A stretch of DNA of 57,512 nucleotides, from contig DAGC01000004.1 in NCBI GenBank assembly GCA_002495625.1, positions 1-57,512 of the forward strand. The letters are read 5' to 3'. The translations under genes were made by a program, and so were the position numbers. The stretch is from Methanobacterium sp. UBA375 (GTDB lineage: Archaea > Methanobacteriota > Methanobacteria > Methanobacteriales > Methanobacteriaceae). The number at the start of each line of letters is the position of its first letter. Within the stretch, counting starts at the first letter, position 1. Under the pieces are notes generated by a model, which had not been told where the DNA came from, searched no databases, and was given only the letters and a program-made list of their open reading frames with translations. Of the stretch, positions 24,328 to 32,378 are shown piece after piece.

Positions 24328-24531
24328 TTATCCCAGCAGTAACGGTAAAATTACGAAGGGAGATAATCCTGCTATTAAAAATATTAAAGCGCCAATTAGA
24401 GTTCGACGGTTATTGGAATCCATTATTCCTGTAGTTATAATTATTATCCCTGTAAATGCCAGTATAGGGGGGATTATATGGGAGAATATGAGTGAACTTT
24501 CTACCAGTGGACTGTATGCTATTTTGATCAC
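24328..24531 (-). CDS. Small two-helix membrane protein
   Basis: A 67-residue hydrophobic protein with two predicted membrane helices (about residues 15-37 and 45-66) joined by the polar loop MDSNNRR. The only canonical start is the GTG at 24531, which lies within the ribosome binding site TTAGGTGATC. The ATA at 24522 stands at the spacing where other genes in the window have ATG (GGTGATnnAnATG). It is probably co-transcribed behind the sortase gene, 51 bases upstream. The family is not recognised. Confidence 0.5.
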   Translation of the reverse strand: MIKIAYSPLVESSLIFSHIIPPILAFTGIIIITTGIMDSNNRRTLIGALIFLIAGLSPFVILPLLLG

Positions 24532-24582
24532 CTAACTTTTATTTGATTGGTAAAATTTATTAATTTAACGGTTTTATTCTAA

Positions 24583-25551
24583 TCAATTTATAGTTTCTAT
24601 TCTAATCAATTTACAGTGTACCATCCAGGCTGCTTGTGTTGTGCCTGGAGGATAACAGGTTACCAGGGTAAGGTTGTTGTCTCCCGGTGGGAATTTTATG
24701 GGGTCGGTTTTATAGTCCCATTTAATATCTCCATTGGACACCACCTGATAAATATATTTCCTCTGGGTAAGGTAGTCATTTATCACCACTTCATCTCCTG
24801 GCTTGAGCTGGTCGATGTCTCTGAATGGGGCTGAAAAACTGGTACGATGACCTAACAAACCCATGGTGCCGTTTTGATCGGGATAGAAACTTTCACCGTA
24901 ATAGTAAACTGAATTGTATCCATTTACTGTATCTGAACGAATTCCCCAGTTTACATGGAGTGTTGGGATTGATACACTGCCCCAGAAGGGAGTTTTCGCG
25001 GGTATTAAAACGGAATTCACTTTAAAATTATTCGTGATGACCTCAAAGCCATACTGGGCAGTTAAGATTTCCATATTGGAGGTGGAACCAAGAAAATCCA
25101 GGGGGTCACCTGAGATCACCTTTTGGGTGTAAATGATGGTGTATAGATTACCATTTTTAGGTATCCACACCTCCTTTTGCAGGTAGATATTTCCGTCTCT
25201 TTCGATGTTATAGGTATTTTCGTAGGTAACATCCATATTAATGGTTTTCCTGTTAGAGGAAATCAACCTGAATCCGGAATCGTATGCTGTGGTGGAGTTA
25301 AGGATGTAATCTTCTGGTGATTGATAACCCGGTGGGATAACCTGTTTGTTGATGGTTATGTTCAAATTAGGCGATGGTTGGAAGGATACCACCTGCGATG
25401 GGTTAGAGCCTGGTTTCACATCCCAACCCTGGGGATAATCAAAGGAAATTTCCCCATCATCATAGTGTTTGGTCAGTCCAAAGTTGAAGCCAAGGTAAGC
25501 TGCTGATATGATTATTAAAGATAATACAATCAGGGATAACTGTTTTTTCAT
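24583..25551 (-). CDS. Sortase with N-terminal PsbP-like domain
   Basis: A 322-residue secreted or anchored protein. Residues 5-22 form one N-terminal membrane segment. Residues 28-178 resemble a PsbP/DUF1795-like extracellular domain (DDGEISFDYPQGWDV and following). Residues 185-320 form a sortase domain with the catalytic His235 in LLGHRTSFSAPFRDIDQLKPGDEV and Cys299 in LTLVTCYPPG. The arginine normally 8-9 residues after the Cys is not there; that stretch reads TTQAAWMVHCK. Sortases attach proteins to the wall; in Methanobacteriales this would be pseudomurein or a pilus-like structure. No sorting-signal substrate is visible in the window. Confidence 0.85.
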   Translation of the reverse strand: MKKQLSLIVLSLIIISAAYLGFNFGLTKHYDDGEISFDYPQGWDVKPGSNPSQVVSFQPSPNLNITINKQVIPPGYQSPEDYILNSTTAYDSGFRLISSNRKTINMDVTYENTYNIERDGNIYLQKEVWIPKNGNLYTIIYTQKVISGDPLDFLGSTSNMEILTAQYGFEVITNNFKVNSVLIPAKTPFWGSVSIPTLHVNWGIRSDTVNGYNSVYYYGESFYPDQNGTMGLLGHRTSFSAPFRDIDQLKPGDEVVINDYLTQRKYIYQVVSNGDIKWDYKTDPIKFPPGDNNLTLVTCYPPGTTQAAWMVHCKLIRIETIN

Positions 25552-25729
25552 TAAATCAACATTTTCTGGGTATTTTTTTATTTAAATAGACTCTATGTTT
25601 TGTTAAATAGACTTCTACTGTACATAAAAGAATTTTTTAAATAAAAGCTCAATTCTACATATAAAAATTTAGACACATAAAAAAAATCTTTTATTAAAGA
25701 TATGATTAAAGTTTAGCTACATATAAAGT

Positions 25730-27283
25730 TTATTCATAGTGTTCCAGTATGGTTCTACGTAACTCCTTTTCAGATTCAGCTATTATTTCTACATTATCTA
25801 CTGGAATATCCTGTTCTTTAAGATATTCTAAGAGTTCAGTCGGGGTTTTGCTTTCTTCTAAGTCTATCACCACTGAATTTGATTCAGAGGATATTTTTAT
25901 AGGTGAATAATCTTCCAGGGCCTGATATGCATCATCAACAGCACCTGTTTTCACCCGGTAGGTGCGTATTTTGTTGGATATTTGGGCAATGTCGATGTTC
26001 ATTCTCTGCAGAACAATTAAAACATGCTTATTTAAGGCTTCTTCAAGGATGGGGGTGTCGATTAAATCTTTATTTTGAATTATACGGACGGACTGGGCAA
26101 TTTGAGCCACATCCCTGGCATGGGCGAAGCTGGGTTCCAGACCTTCCCCTCCTTTTTTACGAGTTTCATAAACTTTCCTGAACCGTTCCAGCACCCCTTT
26201 ATCATAATCTTCATCAAGGAGATCCATGTTTCGTCTGAAGACCTCTACAACATCGTCAAGGTTGGGATTCATTAGAAAAATGTGTAGAGGAGCTCTTCTA
26301 AGGTGGGCTTCGTCCATGATACTTATATCCAAGTTGGTGGAGAACGCTGGAATGAAATGAGTATGTACAATGACCGGTATCCCTCTCACATAGATGGCGT
26401 CTTTTTTATTTTCCATGGGAACGATGAGACGGTTTAAGATCATCTCATGGTCATCCCTCTGTCTTCCTAAGTCGTCTATAAGTAGTATCCCACCATTTGC
26501 CTTTATTATGGGTGAGGTTTCATACACGCCTTTATTGGCATCATAATTGGTTTCTAATTTATTTAAGCTCAATTCAGCACCAGTTATAACAAATGGGGCG
26601 TATATTTTCACCCAACGTGGATCCTGGGGTTGTTCTTCACATTTTTTATGGAAATCCTGATCGTAAAGCTGTATCACCCTACCACTGAACTCTATAAATT
26701 TGGGAATTACGAGTGGGGGTAGTAATTCCGGCATTTTACTTATAATAAATGTTTTACCAGTTCCGGGGGAACCGTAGACAAATATGCCCTTACCAATGGT
26801 ACATGACTCCATCATACACTCTTTAGCGTAATTAACTCCCACTATATCTTTAAATGCATATTCTACCACATCACTGGGGATTTTTATGGGATAACGGTCT
26901 TTCATTTGTAATTCCATTACAGTATAGTAATCTTCATAGGCCACCGGGGCGATTCCGATGTAGGGATTTTCTTCAGTAACACCACGGGCTTTTTCACGGC
27001 CTTTCTGGGTTATGGTGAATTGTATACTGGAAAATAAGAACCCTCCACTGGTAGGAGCGCAAAAACCTCCTTTTTCCAGGTCATTTAATACTTTTTCCAT
27101 TATATCCCAGTGTATCCCGGTAATCTCATTGATCACGCTGGTTTTAACGGTACCAAAACTAGAGACAATTTTTAAAATCAAATCTTTTATAAAAGATTCA
27201 GACAAATTAAGTTCTTCCAGGGTTCTGGGTTGTTCAAGATATTTAAATAGTTTTTCCATCTTAGGACCGTGATAATAATCCAT
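25730..27283 (-). CDS. AAA ATPase of the Flp-pilus-associated type
   Basis: A 517-residue cytoplasmic protein. Residues about 15-100 look like a winged-helix region (LEELNLSESFIKDLILKIVSSFG and SGGFLFSSIQFTITQKGREKARG). The ATPase core starts near 140, with Walker A GSPGTGKT at 171-178, Walker B GGILLIDDLGRQ, and an arginine-rich segment (DEAHLRRAPLHIFL). Homologues are annotated as ATPase with chaperone activity associated with Flp pilus assembly, but no pilus gene is nearby. ATG at 27283 follows GTAGGGGATG; the longer frame from 27319 would skip that site. The function is unclear. Confidence 0.75.
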   Translation of the reverse strand: MDYYHGPKMEKLFKYLEQPRTLEELNLSESFIKDLILKIVSSFGTVKTSVINEITGIHWDIMEKVLNDLEKGGFCAPTSGGFLFSSIQFTITQKGREKARGVTEENPYIGIAPVAYEDYYTVMELQMKDRYPIKIPSDVVEYAFKDIVGVNYAKECMMESCTIGKGIFVYGSPGTGKTFIISKMPELLPPLVIPKFIEFSGRVIQLYDQDFHKKCEEQPQDPRWVKIYAPFVITGAELSLNKLETNYDANKGVYETSPIIKANGGILLIDDLGRQRDDHEMILNRLIVPMENKKDAIYVRGIPVIVHTHFIPAFSTNLDISIMDEAHLRRAPLHIFLMNPNLDDVVEVFRRNMDLLDEDYDKGVLERFRKVYETRKKGGEGLEPSFAHARDVAQIAQSVRIIQNKDLIDTPILEEALNKHVLIVLQRMNIDIAQISNKIRTYRVKTGAVDDAYQALEDYSPIKISSESNSVVIDLEESKTPTELLEYLKEQDIPVDNVEIIAESEKELRRTILEHYE

Positions 27284-27465
27284 AATAATACATCCCCTAC
27301 AATGTTTAATCTCTTTCAAATTAAATATGTTGTAATATATTATCCCTCTTCATATAAAAACTAGAAACCAGTAAAGATCACTGAGAAATTGATGATAGGT
27401 GGTTTATGTAAAATCTATGGGTGCTTTTTTTTAAAAAAATCAGGGTTTGCAAAAATAATGTTGGG

Positions 27466-28146
27466 TTAAAGTATCTTCTTAATGTCCTGAAGGTTGGGTA
27501 GAACTTCCAGTTCAATATTCCTCTCCTTCAAGAATAACTTCTCCTCTTGACTTAACTCAGAATTAACCAGGATAGCATCCATTCCAATATCAATAGCCCC
27601 CAGGATATCTTCGCTGAATTTATTACCGATCATAATGGAATTTTCTGCTTTACATTCCATCCTATCCAGGGCCTGCTGGAATATTTTCTTATCTGGTTTC
27701 TCCGCACCTACCTCTTCAGAAGTTATTACTTCATCGAAAAAATGGTGCAGACCAAGTCTTATAAGCTTCTCCCATTGTTTAATGGTAATTCCATTGGATA
27801 TAACCCCTAAATGGTAGCCCTGACTTTTCAAGTAGATCAAAGTGGGTATGGTCTCTGGAAACAGTCTTAAAAGAGCGAATTTAACGTTATGGTAGGTTAT
27901 CATTCCCAGGGCAATTAACAGGGGTTTTTCCTCACCAAATACCTGTTTGGTCAAGACGTTGAAATGCTTATCATAGTTGGAGCCTTTCTCCTTGATTATC
28001 TCCCGGAGTAATTTATAGGCCTCATCTGAGGACAAGGGTAACCCGGCATCTATCATCACACCAATGGCTGCCTTTCTAGCTAACTTGGCAAAACCAGATG
28101 TGTCGTATAAAGTATCATCAATATCAAAGAAGACAGCTTTGCTCAT
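27466..28146 (-). CDS. HAD superfamily hydrolase
   Basis: A 226-residue phosphatase-type protein. Motif I is FFDIDDTLYDT (nucleophile D8, acid D10), motif II ISNG near residue 116, motif III Lys in EKPDKKIFQQALDRM, and motif IV GNKFSEDILGAIDIGM. The helical cap is inserted after motif I, as in the TIGR02253 family found in archaea. The substrate is unknown. The ATG at 28146 is preferred to one two codons upstream on binding-site spacing. It is downstream of polB2 on the same strand, with a 109-base gap. Confidence 0.85.
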   Translation of the reverse strand: MSKAVFFDIDDTLYDTSGFAKLARKAAIGVMIDAGLPLSSDEAYKLLREIIKEKGSNYDKHFNVLTKQVFGEEKPLLIALGMITYHNVKFALLRLFPETIPTLIYLKSQGYHLGVISNGITIKQWEKLIRLGLHHFFDEVITSEEVGAEKPDKKIFQQALDRMECKAENSIMIGNKFSEDILGAIDIGMDAILVNSELSQEEKLFLKERNIELEVLPNLQDIKKIL

Positions 28147-28255
28147 GTACATACTCTTTAGCAGAAATACTATTAAACCTTTTATAAAATTCTATTAGAA
28201 AATTACATTAAAAAAAAATTTATTTATAAAAAGAAATTTACACAATGCATTTCGC

Positions 28256-28927
28256 CTAAAAAAATGCATCCAGGCTGCTCTGTTTTTCCTTATGAATAAT
28301 ATCTCCCTTAGGATAACCTACCGCCTCTATAATTCGGGTAACAGCCGGTAAAACCTGATTATCAATGTAGTATGATGGATCGTACTGGGAGACATCGGCA
28401 TCTTCCAGGGGAACCGCCCTTTGACTGATGGCTTCCCTCCCCCTTACCACCACGTATCTGATGATGGTACCGGGACCAACCTTCCTACCCTTCGCCATGG
28501 CCTTTTTAGCAGCCATCACATGTGGTGCGCTTTGAACGTATTCTTCGGGGTTTTTGGTTAGCTGGGTGTGGATCACCAGGTCTTCCAGGGAGATCTTTCC
28601 ATCCTTTATCTCCTGCATAGTATCTTGAACGATTCTCACGGCCTTCTGGGGTGATCCTTCCTCTAATAAGGCCCTTAATACTTTTTCCTGGGTTTTTTTA
28701 GCTACAGGGGCCCAGTCTCGCCTGACAAGTTCCAGGCCCTTTACCACGATGTTGCCGTCCTGTATCAGGGCGTACCGTTTCTTGGTTACGAAGAAGCCCC
28801 TCTGGAAAAAACCCTCAAACTCAAGCTCCATACCTTCTGGAAGGTCCTGATTAACCTGGGAAGTGAAGCTTTGTGCTTTATCTTTGATCTCTAAAAATCG
28901 GCTGTTATCATTCAACCAGTACACCAT
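28256..28927 (-). CDS. polB2: Split family B DNA polymerase, C-terminal subunit
   Basis: A 223-residue protein equal to the last part of family B polymerases: KRYALIQDGNIVVKGLELVRRDWAPVAKKTQEKVLRALLEE (end of palm and start of thumb), then thumb helices, ending with a PCNA-binding box QSSLDAFF. Exonuclease and polymerase active-site motifs are absent and must be on a separate large subunit, as in Methanothermobacter, where the enzyme is two polypeptides of about 586 and 223 residues. The start ATG overlaps the end of rps8e by 20 bases, so it is translated with that ribosomal gene. This is normal for the order and not a truncation. Confidence 0.92.
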   Translation of the reverse strand: MVYWLNDNSRFLEIKDKAQSFTSQVNQDLPEGMELEFEGFFQRGFFVTKKRYALIQDGNIVVKGLELVRRDWAPVAKKTQEKVLRALLEEGSPQKAVRIVQDTMQEIKDGKISLEDLVIHTQLTKNPEEYVQSAPHVMAAKKAMAKGRKVGPGTIIRYVVVRGREAISQRAVPLEDADVSQYDPSYYIDNQVLPAVTRIIEAVGYPKGDIIHKEKQSSLDAFF

Positions 28928-29288
28928 TTATGATGCCGTGTTGACCGGGCCGGGATGTTACCTTTACTTTACCCAGACTGGTTTCCACCACGGCACCTTT
29001 GTTTATAATGTTCCTTCTTACAAATTGGATGTTGGCTGCATTTTCGATGACGTTTAGAATCTCAGTTACCTGGACTTTGTTGTTTTTAGGGTCCACCACG
29101 TTTATCTTGTTTTCATTAGTAAGGCGGATCTTTTCATTCCCCCCTTTAGCGCGGATCTTCTTGATCTTACGTTCACCAATCTTGGTCTCTGCTGGGTCCC
29201 TTCCAAATTCGATCTTTCTTTTATTTCGATTAGATTTACTCCGTCCGCCGGTGTGTTTTCTCAATGATTTTCCTTGCCATATTGCCAT
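28908..29288 (-). CDS. rps8e: 30S ribosomal protein S8e
   Basis: A 126-residue basic protein starting MAIWQGKSLRKHTGGRSKSNRNKRKIEFGRDPAETKIG, the typical S8e signature, and ending with VTSRPGQHGIINGVLVE. ATG at 29288 has ATTTGAGGTGAAATA upstream. Its 3' end overlaps polB2 by 20 bases. It is found in archaea and eukaryotes only. Confidence 0.96.
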   Translation of the reverse strand: MAIWQGKSLRKHTGGRSKSNRNKRKIEFGRDPAETKIGERKIKKIRAKGGNEKIRLTNENKINVVDPKNNKVQVTEILNVIENAANIQFVRRNIINKGAVVETSLGKVKVTSRPGQHGIINGVLVE

Positions 29289-29611
29289 TATTTCACCTCA
29301 AATAACAAATCATAAAAATGAAAGCATTCAATCACTTTTGTTATCTTAAATTAATTTCCATCTAAATTTATACTTTCATTAAATTAAAACATAGTTACAT
29401 TACAAGTTATTTAATTTTTTGATGGATAAACCTTTAGTGATGTTTGTACTGAATATATATGACTATACTTAAATATGTGTAAGATGAAATGAAATTAGTT
29501 ATCTAGTAAATCAAAACTATTTTCAATATTAATTATATTTTTTATTAATCAATTGATACGTTGAAATTTAAGAGATAATAATCTAAATTTTCAAGTAAAG
29601 GTGAGATTAAA
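29289..29611. other. 323-bp divergent intergenic region (rps8e / hypE)
   Basis: No ORF or RNA fold is convincing here. The DNA is very AT-rich and should hold the back-to-back promoters of rps8e (minus) and hypE (plus). TATA-like blocks include GAATATATATGAC near 29450 and AATATTAATTATATTTT near 29525. I see no repeat or palindrome of note. Confidence 0.5.
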
Positions 29612-30622
29612 ATGAAAATCGGGATGTCACATGGGGCCGGCGGAGAAATAATGCAGGGCCTGATATCAGGAATCATACTGGAAAATATCAAAAATAAAAG
29701 TGTAAACGGGGGAATAGGATTAGAGGAACTGGATGACGGGGCCACCATCCCCCTGGATGAATATGAAATTGTAATAAGCACAGACAGCCATACCATCGAT
29801 CCAATCTTCTTTCCGGGAGGAGATATAGGAAAAATATCCATAGCTGGGACTGTGAATGACGTATCAGTCATGGGTGCTAAGCCACTGGCCATAGCCAGTG
29901 CCATGGTTATCAGTGAAGGTTTTTCCAGTGAAGACCTGGAGAAGATAGTGAAATCCATGGATGCAGTGGCTACTGAAGCAGGAGTAGCCATAGTAACCGG
30001 TGATACCAAGGTCATGGAGAAAGATAAACTGGATAAAATAATAATAACCACCACAGGCATAGGAATCGCCCGAAAAGGAGAAATTAAAAGGGATTCAGAC
30101 TTAAAGGTCGGCGATAAGATAATCCTCACCGGGAGTGTGGGTGACCATGGGATATCCCTCATGTCCTTTAGGGAAGGGTTTGGATTTGATACAGACCTTA
30201 AATCCGATGTCGCCCCAGTATGGGGAATGGTTAAAGCCGCCCTGGAAATTGGGGGTGTCACCGCCATGAAGGACCCTACCAGGGGAGGTATTGCCAACGC
30301 CCTGAATGAACTGGCCTCTAAATCTGGAGTGGGAATGCTCATCGACGAGGAGAAGATACCCTTTAAAAAGGAAGTCAATGCTGCCTCTGAAATGCTGGGA
30401 ATAGACCCTTATGAAGTTGCAAATGAAGGAAAGGTCATATTGGGGGCAGAAAAAGAGAAGGCCCAGGAAATTTTAGAGGCCATTCGAAAGACCAAGTATG
30501 GAAAGGAAGCCCAGATTATTGGTGAGGTCACCGAGGATGAACACGTGATTATGATAACCACCCTCGGGGGCAAAAGGATTCTGGAAGAGCCAATAGCTGA
30601 TCCAGTGCCCAGGGTCTGTTAA
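29612..30622 (+). CDS. hypE: Hydrogenase maturation factor HypE
   Basis: A 336-residue PurM-like ATPase that dehydrates a thiocarboxamide on its own C-terminal Cys to thiocyanate, giving the CN ligands of the NiFe site with HypF. MSHGAGGEIMQGLISGII, the STDSHTIDPIFFPGGDIGKISIAGTVNDVSVMGAKPL phosphate-binding region, MKDPTRGGIANALNEL, and the final PVPRVC with Cys336 are all present. ATG at 29612 follows AAAGGTGAGATTAAA. It is located away from hypA/hypB; hypF, hypC and hypD are not in the window. Confidence 0.96.
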   Translation: MKIGMSHGAGGEIMQGLISGIILENIKNKSVNGGIGLEELDDGATIPLDEYEIVISTDSHTIDPIFFPGGDIGKISIAGTVNDVSVMGAKPLAIASAMVISEGFSSEDLEKIVKSMDAVATEAGVAIVTGDTKVMEKDKLDKIIITTTGIGIARKGEIKRDSDLKVGDKIILTGSVGDHGISLMSFREGFGFDTDLKSDVAPVWGMVKAALEIGGVTAMKDPTRGGIANALNELASKSGVGMLIDEEKIPFKKEVNAASEMLGIDPYEVANEGKVILGAEKEKAQEILEAIRKTKYGKEAQIIGEVTEDEHVIMITTLGGKRILEEPIADPVPRVC

Positions 30623-30709
30623 ACAATTTAGTCTAGTTCATTAAATACATTTATAAACTTATTTAAACATAAAATAGTATTAACAATTAATTGAGAAGGA
30701 GAGGATCCC

Positions 30710-31159
30710 ATGCCAGGTTTATGGGGAAAGCGACTTGTAGCTTTGATTATCGATGCTTTAATTATCACACTGTTATTATGGGTTATAGTAGCTGTTATCT
30801 ATCCCGTGATTGTATTACTTAATCTACTTGTACTTTTTAATATCTGGGTTCCACTTGCCGCAGTAGTGATCGTGGCCTATTTCACTTACTTTGAAGGTAA
30901 ATACAGTACCACACCAGGAAAGAACGTTATGAAATTAAAAGTCAGGGCAATCAAGGGGGAAATAGGTTATAAAAAGACATTAATACGGAATTTATCCAAG
31001 ATTTTATGGTTCCCACTGGTAGTGGATGTTATAGTGGGCTTCGCCATGGGAAAACCCAGGGAAAGATACTTGGATCGCCTGGCTAAAACAGAAGTGGTTA
31101 AAACAGAGGAAGTGGAAGATCCACAGAAAAATCTGGAACAATCCACCTCATCTGATTAA
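30710..31159 (+). CDS. RDD family membrane protein
   Basis: A 149-residue protein with three hydrophobic helices. The first starts GLWGKRLVALIIDALIITLLLW, with the R-x-x-x-x-x-I-D pattern of RDD proteins; the second lies near 40-62; the third is shorter, at about 110-125. Between them is the family motif YSTTPGKNVMKLKVRAIKGEIGYKKTLIRNLSKILWF. The C-terminal tail is hydrophilic. The function is unknown; some bacterial RDD proteins are Na+/H+ antiporters. ATG follows GAAGGAGAGGATCCC. Confidence 0.8.
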   Translation: MPGLWGKRLVALIIDALIITLLLWVIVAVIYPVIVLLNLLVLFNIWVPLAAVVIVAYFTYFEGKYSTTPGKNVMKLKVRAIKGEIGYKKTLIRNLSKILWFPLVVDVIVGFAMGKPRERYLDRLAKTEVVKTEEVEDPQKNLEQSTSSD

Positions 31160-31187
31160 ATTTTTTTAAAAAACCTTGTTTCTTTTT
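31160..31187. terminator. Convergent terminator between RDD and DUF5654 genes
   Basis: ATTTTTTTAAAAAACC followed by TTTCTTTTTTT lies between the stop codons of convergent genes. The T runs serve the plus-strand gene, and the A6 block gives a T run on the minus strand. Confidence 0.55.
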
Positions 31188-31451
31188 TTATTCCACTATT
31201 CTAACTTCCTGCACCGATGGTTTGGCTATAACTCTGGCAATTACCAGGGTGGCTACCACTGCTATTATGGTTATCAAAATAGCGTATATTAACAATCCTG
31301 TAATACCGCTGTCTGCCTGGAAGTACTGGAGTATTATTGCCTTAATAGCTTCATTCCAGGCAAGTGCCGCTATTAATCCAAATGCGGTGGTCATCAAAGT
31401 GGCAATTGTTTGAGATACCTGACCTTTTATATCTTTTACATCCTCTTTCAT
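31188..31451 (-). CDS. DUF5654 family membrane protein
   Basis: An 87-residue protein. A polar N-terminus (MKEDVKDIKGQVSQTIATLMTTAFGLIAALAWNEAIKAII) leads into a first helix, followed by a linker (LQYFQADSGITG) and a second membrane helix (LIYAILITIIAVVATLVIARVI). The TAFGLIAALAWNEAIK stretch is the DUF5654 hallmark. ATG at 31451 follows TTGGAGGTAAACTG, which decides against the longer frame from 31469. The function is unknown. Confidence 0.78.
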   Translation of the reverse strand: MKEDVKDIKGQVSQTIATLMTTAFGLIAALAWNEAIKAIILQYFQADSGITGLLIYAILITIIAVVATLVIARVIAKPSVQEVRIVE

Positions 31452-31634
31452 CAGTTTACCTCCAATCAACTATGTTACTATTCTGTTAAAACTTATTAAA
31501 GTAAGTTCACCTAATTTTCAGGTTGAATGGTTTAAATTCAATGAATTTGTTTAAAAAAATTAAAATAATAGGTTAATTAAAAAACATCAATTGATGAATT
31601 AAAAATAAAAACTAAAACTCCAATAAAGGATACC

Positions 31635-32297
31635 ATGAGAAATATAAAAAATTTTATCTCAACCAGCATGTTCATGGGTGCTTCAACCAAACAGGGCCAT
31701 GAAATTGCCACAGAAAGCAGGAAAATAGTGAAATCCCTGATAGATGATAAAACCAGGCACCTGAAACCGGAAGAGAGATCCATAGTGGAGAGGATAGTGC
31801 ACTCCACAGCCGACCCAGAATATGCGGAGATCATCAGGATGAGCCCTGATTTTGTAGATGAAAGCTTAAAATCAATCCCGGCCGGTAAGGATATATTGAC
31901 CGATATAAACATGGTGAAAGTGGGTATAAATAAATATCCCGGTAAGGTCAGGTGCTACATCAACCATGAAAAGACCCTGGAAATTGCAAAAAGGGAAGGA
32001 ATAACCCGGGCAGCTGCCGCCATACAGGTCGCTGCAGAGGATGGATTCGACGGTATAGTGGCCATAGGAAACTCACCAACCGCCCTGCTCGAAGTCCTGG
32101 AGTTAACCCGGAAGGACCTGATGAAGGTAAAATCAGTAATAGGTGTCCCCGTAGGATTTGTAGGGGCTGCTGAGGCAAAAAAAGCACTTGATGAAACTGA
32201 CATCCCCCATCTAATAACCAGGGGGCCTAAAGGCGGGACTCCCGTGGCGGTTGCGGCTGTAAATGCCCTGATCAATCTTGATAAAGCATCGAGATGA
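31635..32297 (+). CDS. cbiC: Precorrin-8X/cobalt-precorrin-8 methylmutase
   Basis: A 220-residue enzyme that moves a methyl group from C11 to C12 to give (cobalt-)hydrogenobyrinate in corrinoid synthesis. The catalytic His56 is in IVERIVHSTADPEYAEII. VKVGINKYPG, AAAAIQVAAEDGFDGIVAIGNSPTALLEVLEL and GVPVGFVGAAEAKKAL are typical of CbiC/CobH. Corrinoids serve the methyltransferase Mtr in methanogenesis. ATG at 31635 follows AAAGGATACC. hemL is 81 bases downstream, so tetrapyrrole genes are grouped here. Confidence 0.94.
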   Translation: MRNIKNFISTSMFMGASTKQGHEIATESRKIVKSLIDDKTRHLKPEERSIVERIVHSTADPEYAEIIRMSPDFVDESLKSIPAGKDILTDINMVKVGINKYPGKVRCYINHEKTLEIAKREGITRAAAAIQVAAEDGFDGIVAIGNSPTALLEVLELTRKDLMKVKSVIGVPVGFVGAAEAKKALDETDIPHLITRGPKGGTPVAVAAVNALINLDKASR

Positions 32298-32378
32298 CTT
32301 GTTTTATTTAATAAGGGGATTTATGAAGGGATTTATAAGGATAATTAAAAATTCTATGGATTTAAAGGAGAATGCACC

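Noticed and set aside
28256..28927. Short polymerase gene as a truncated pseudogene
   Set aside because: Its length and intact PCNA-binding end equal the known separate small subunit of the split polymerase in Methanobacteriales.
29545..30378. 277-codon open frame on the minus strand
   Set aside because: It lies wholly antisense to hypE, is Ser/Pro/Ile-rich as expected for a shadow of archaeal coding DNA, and has no binding site.
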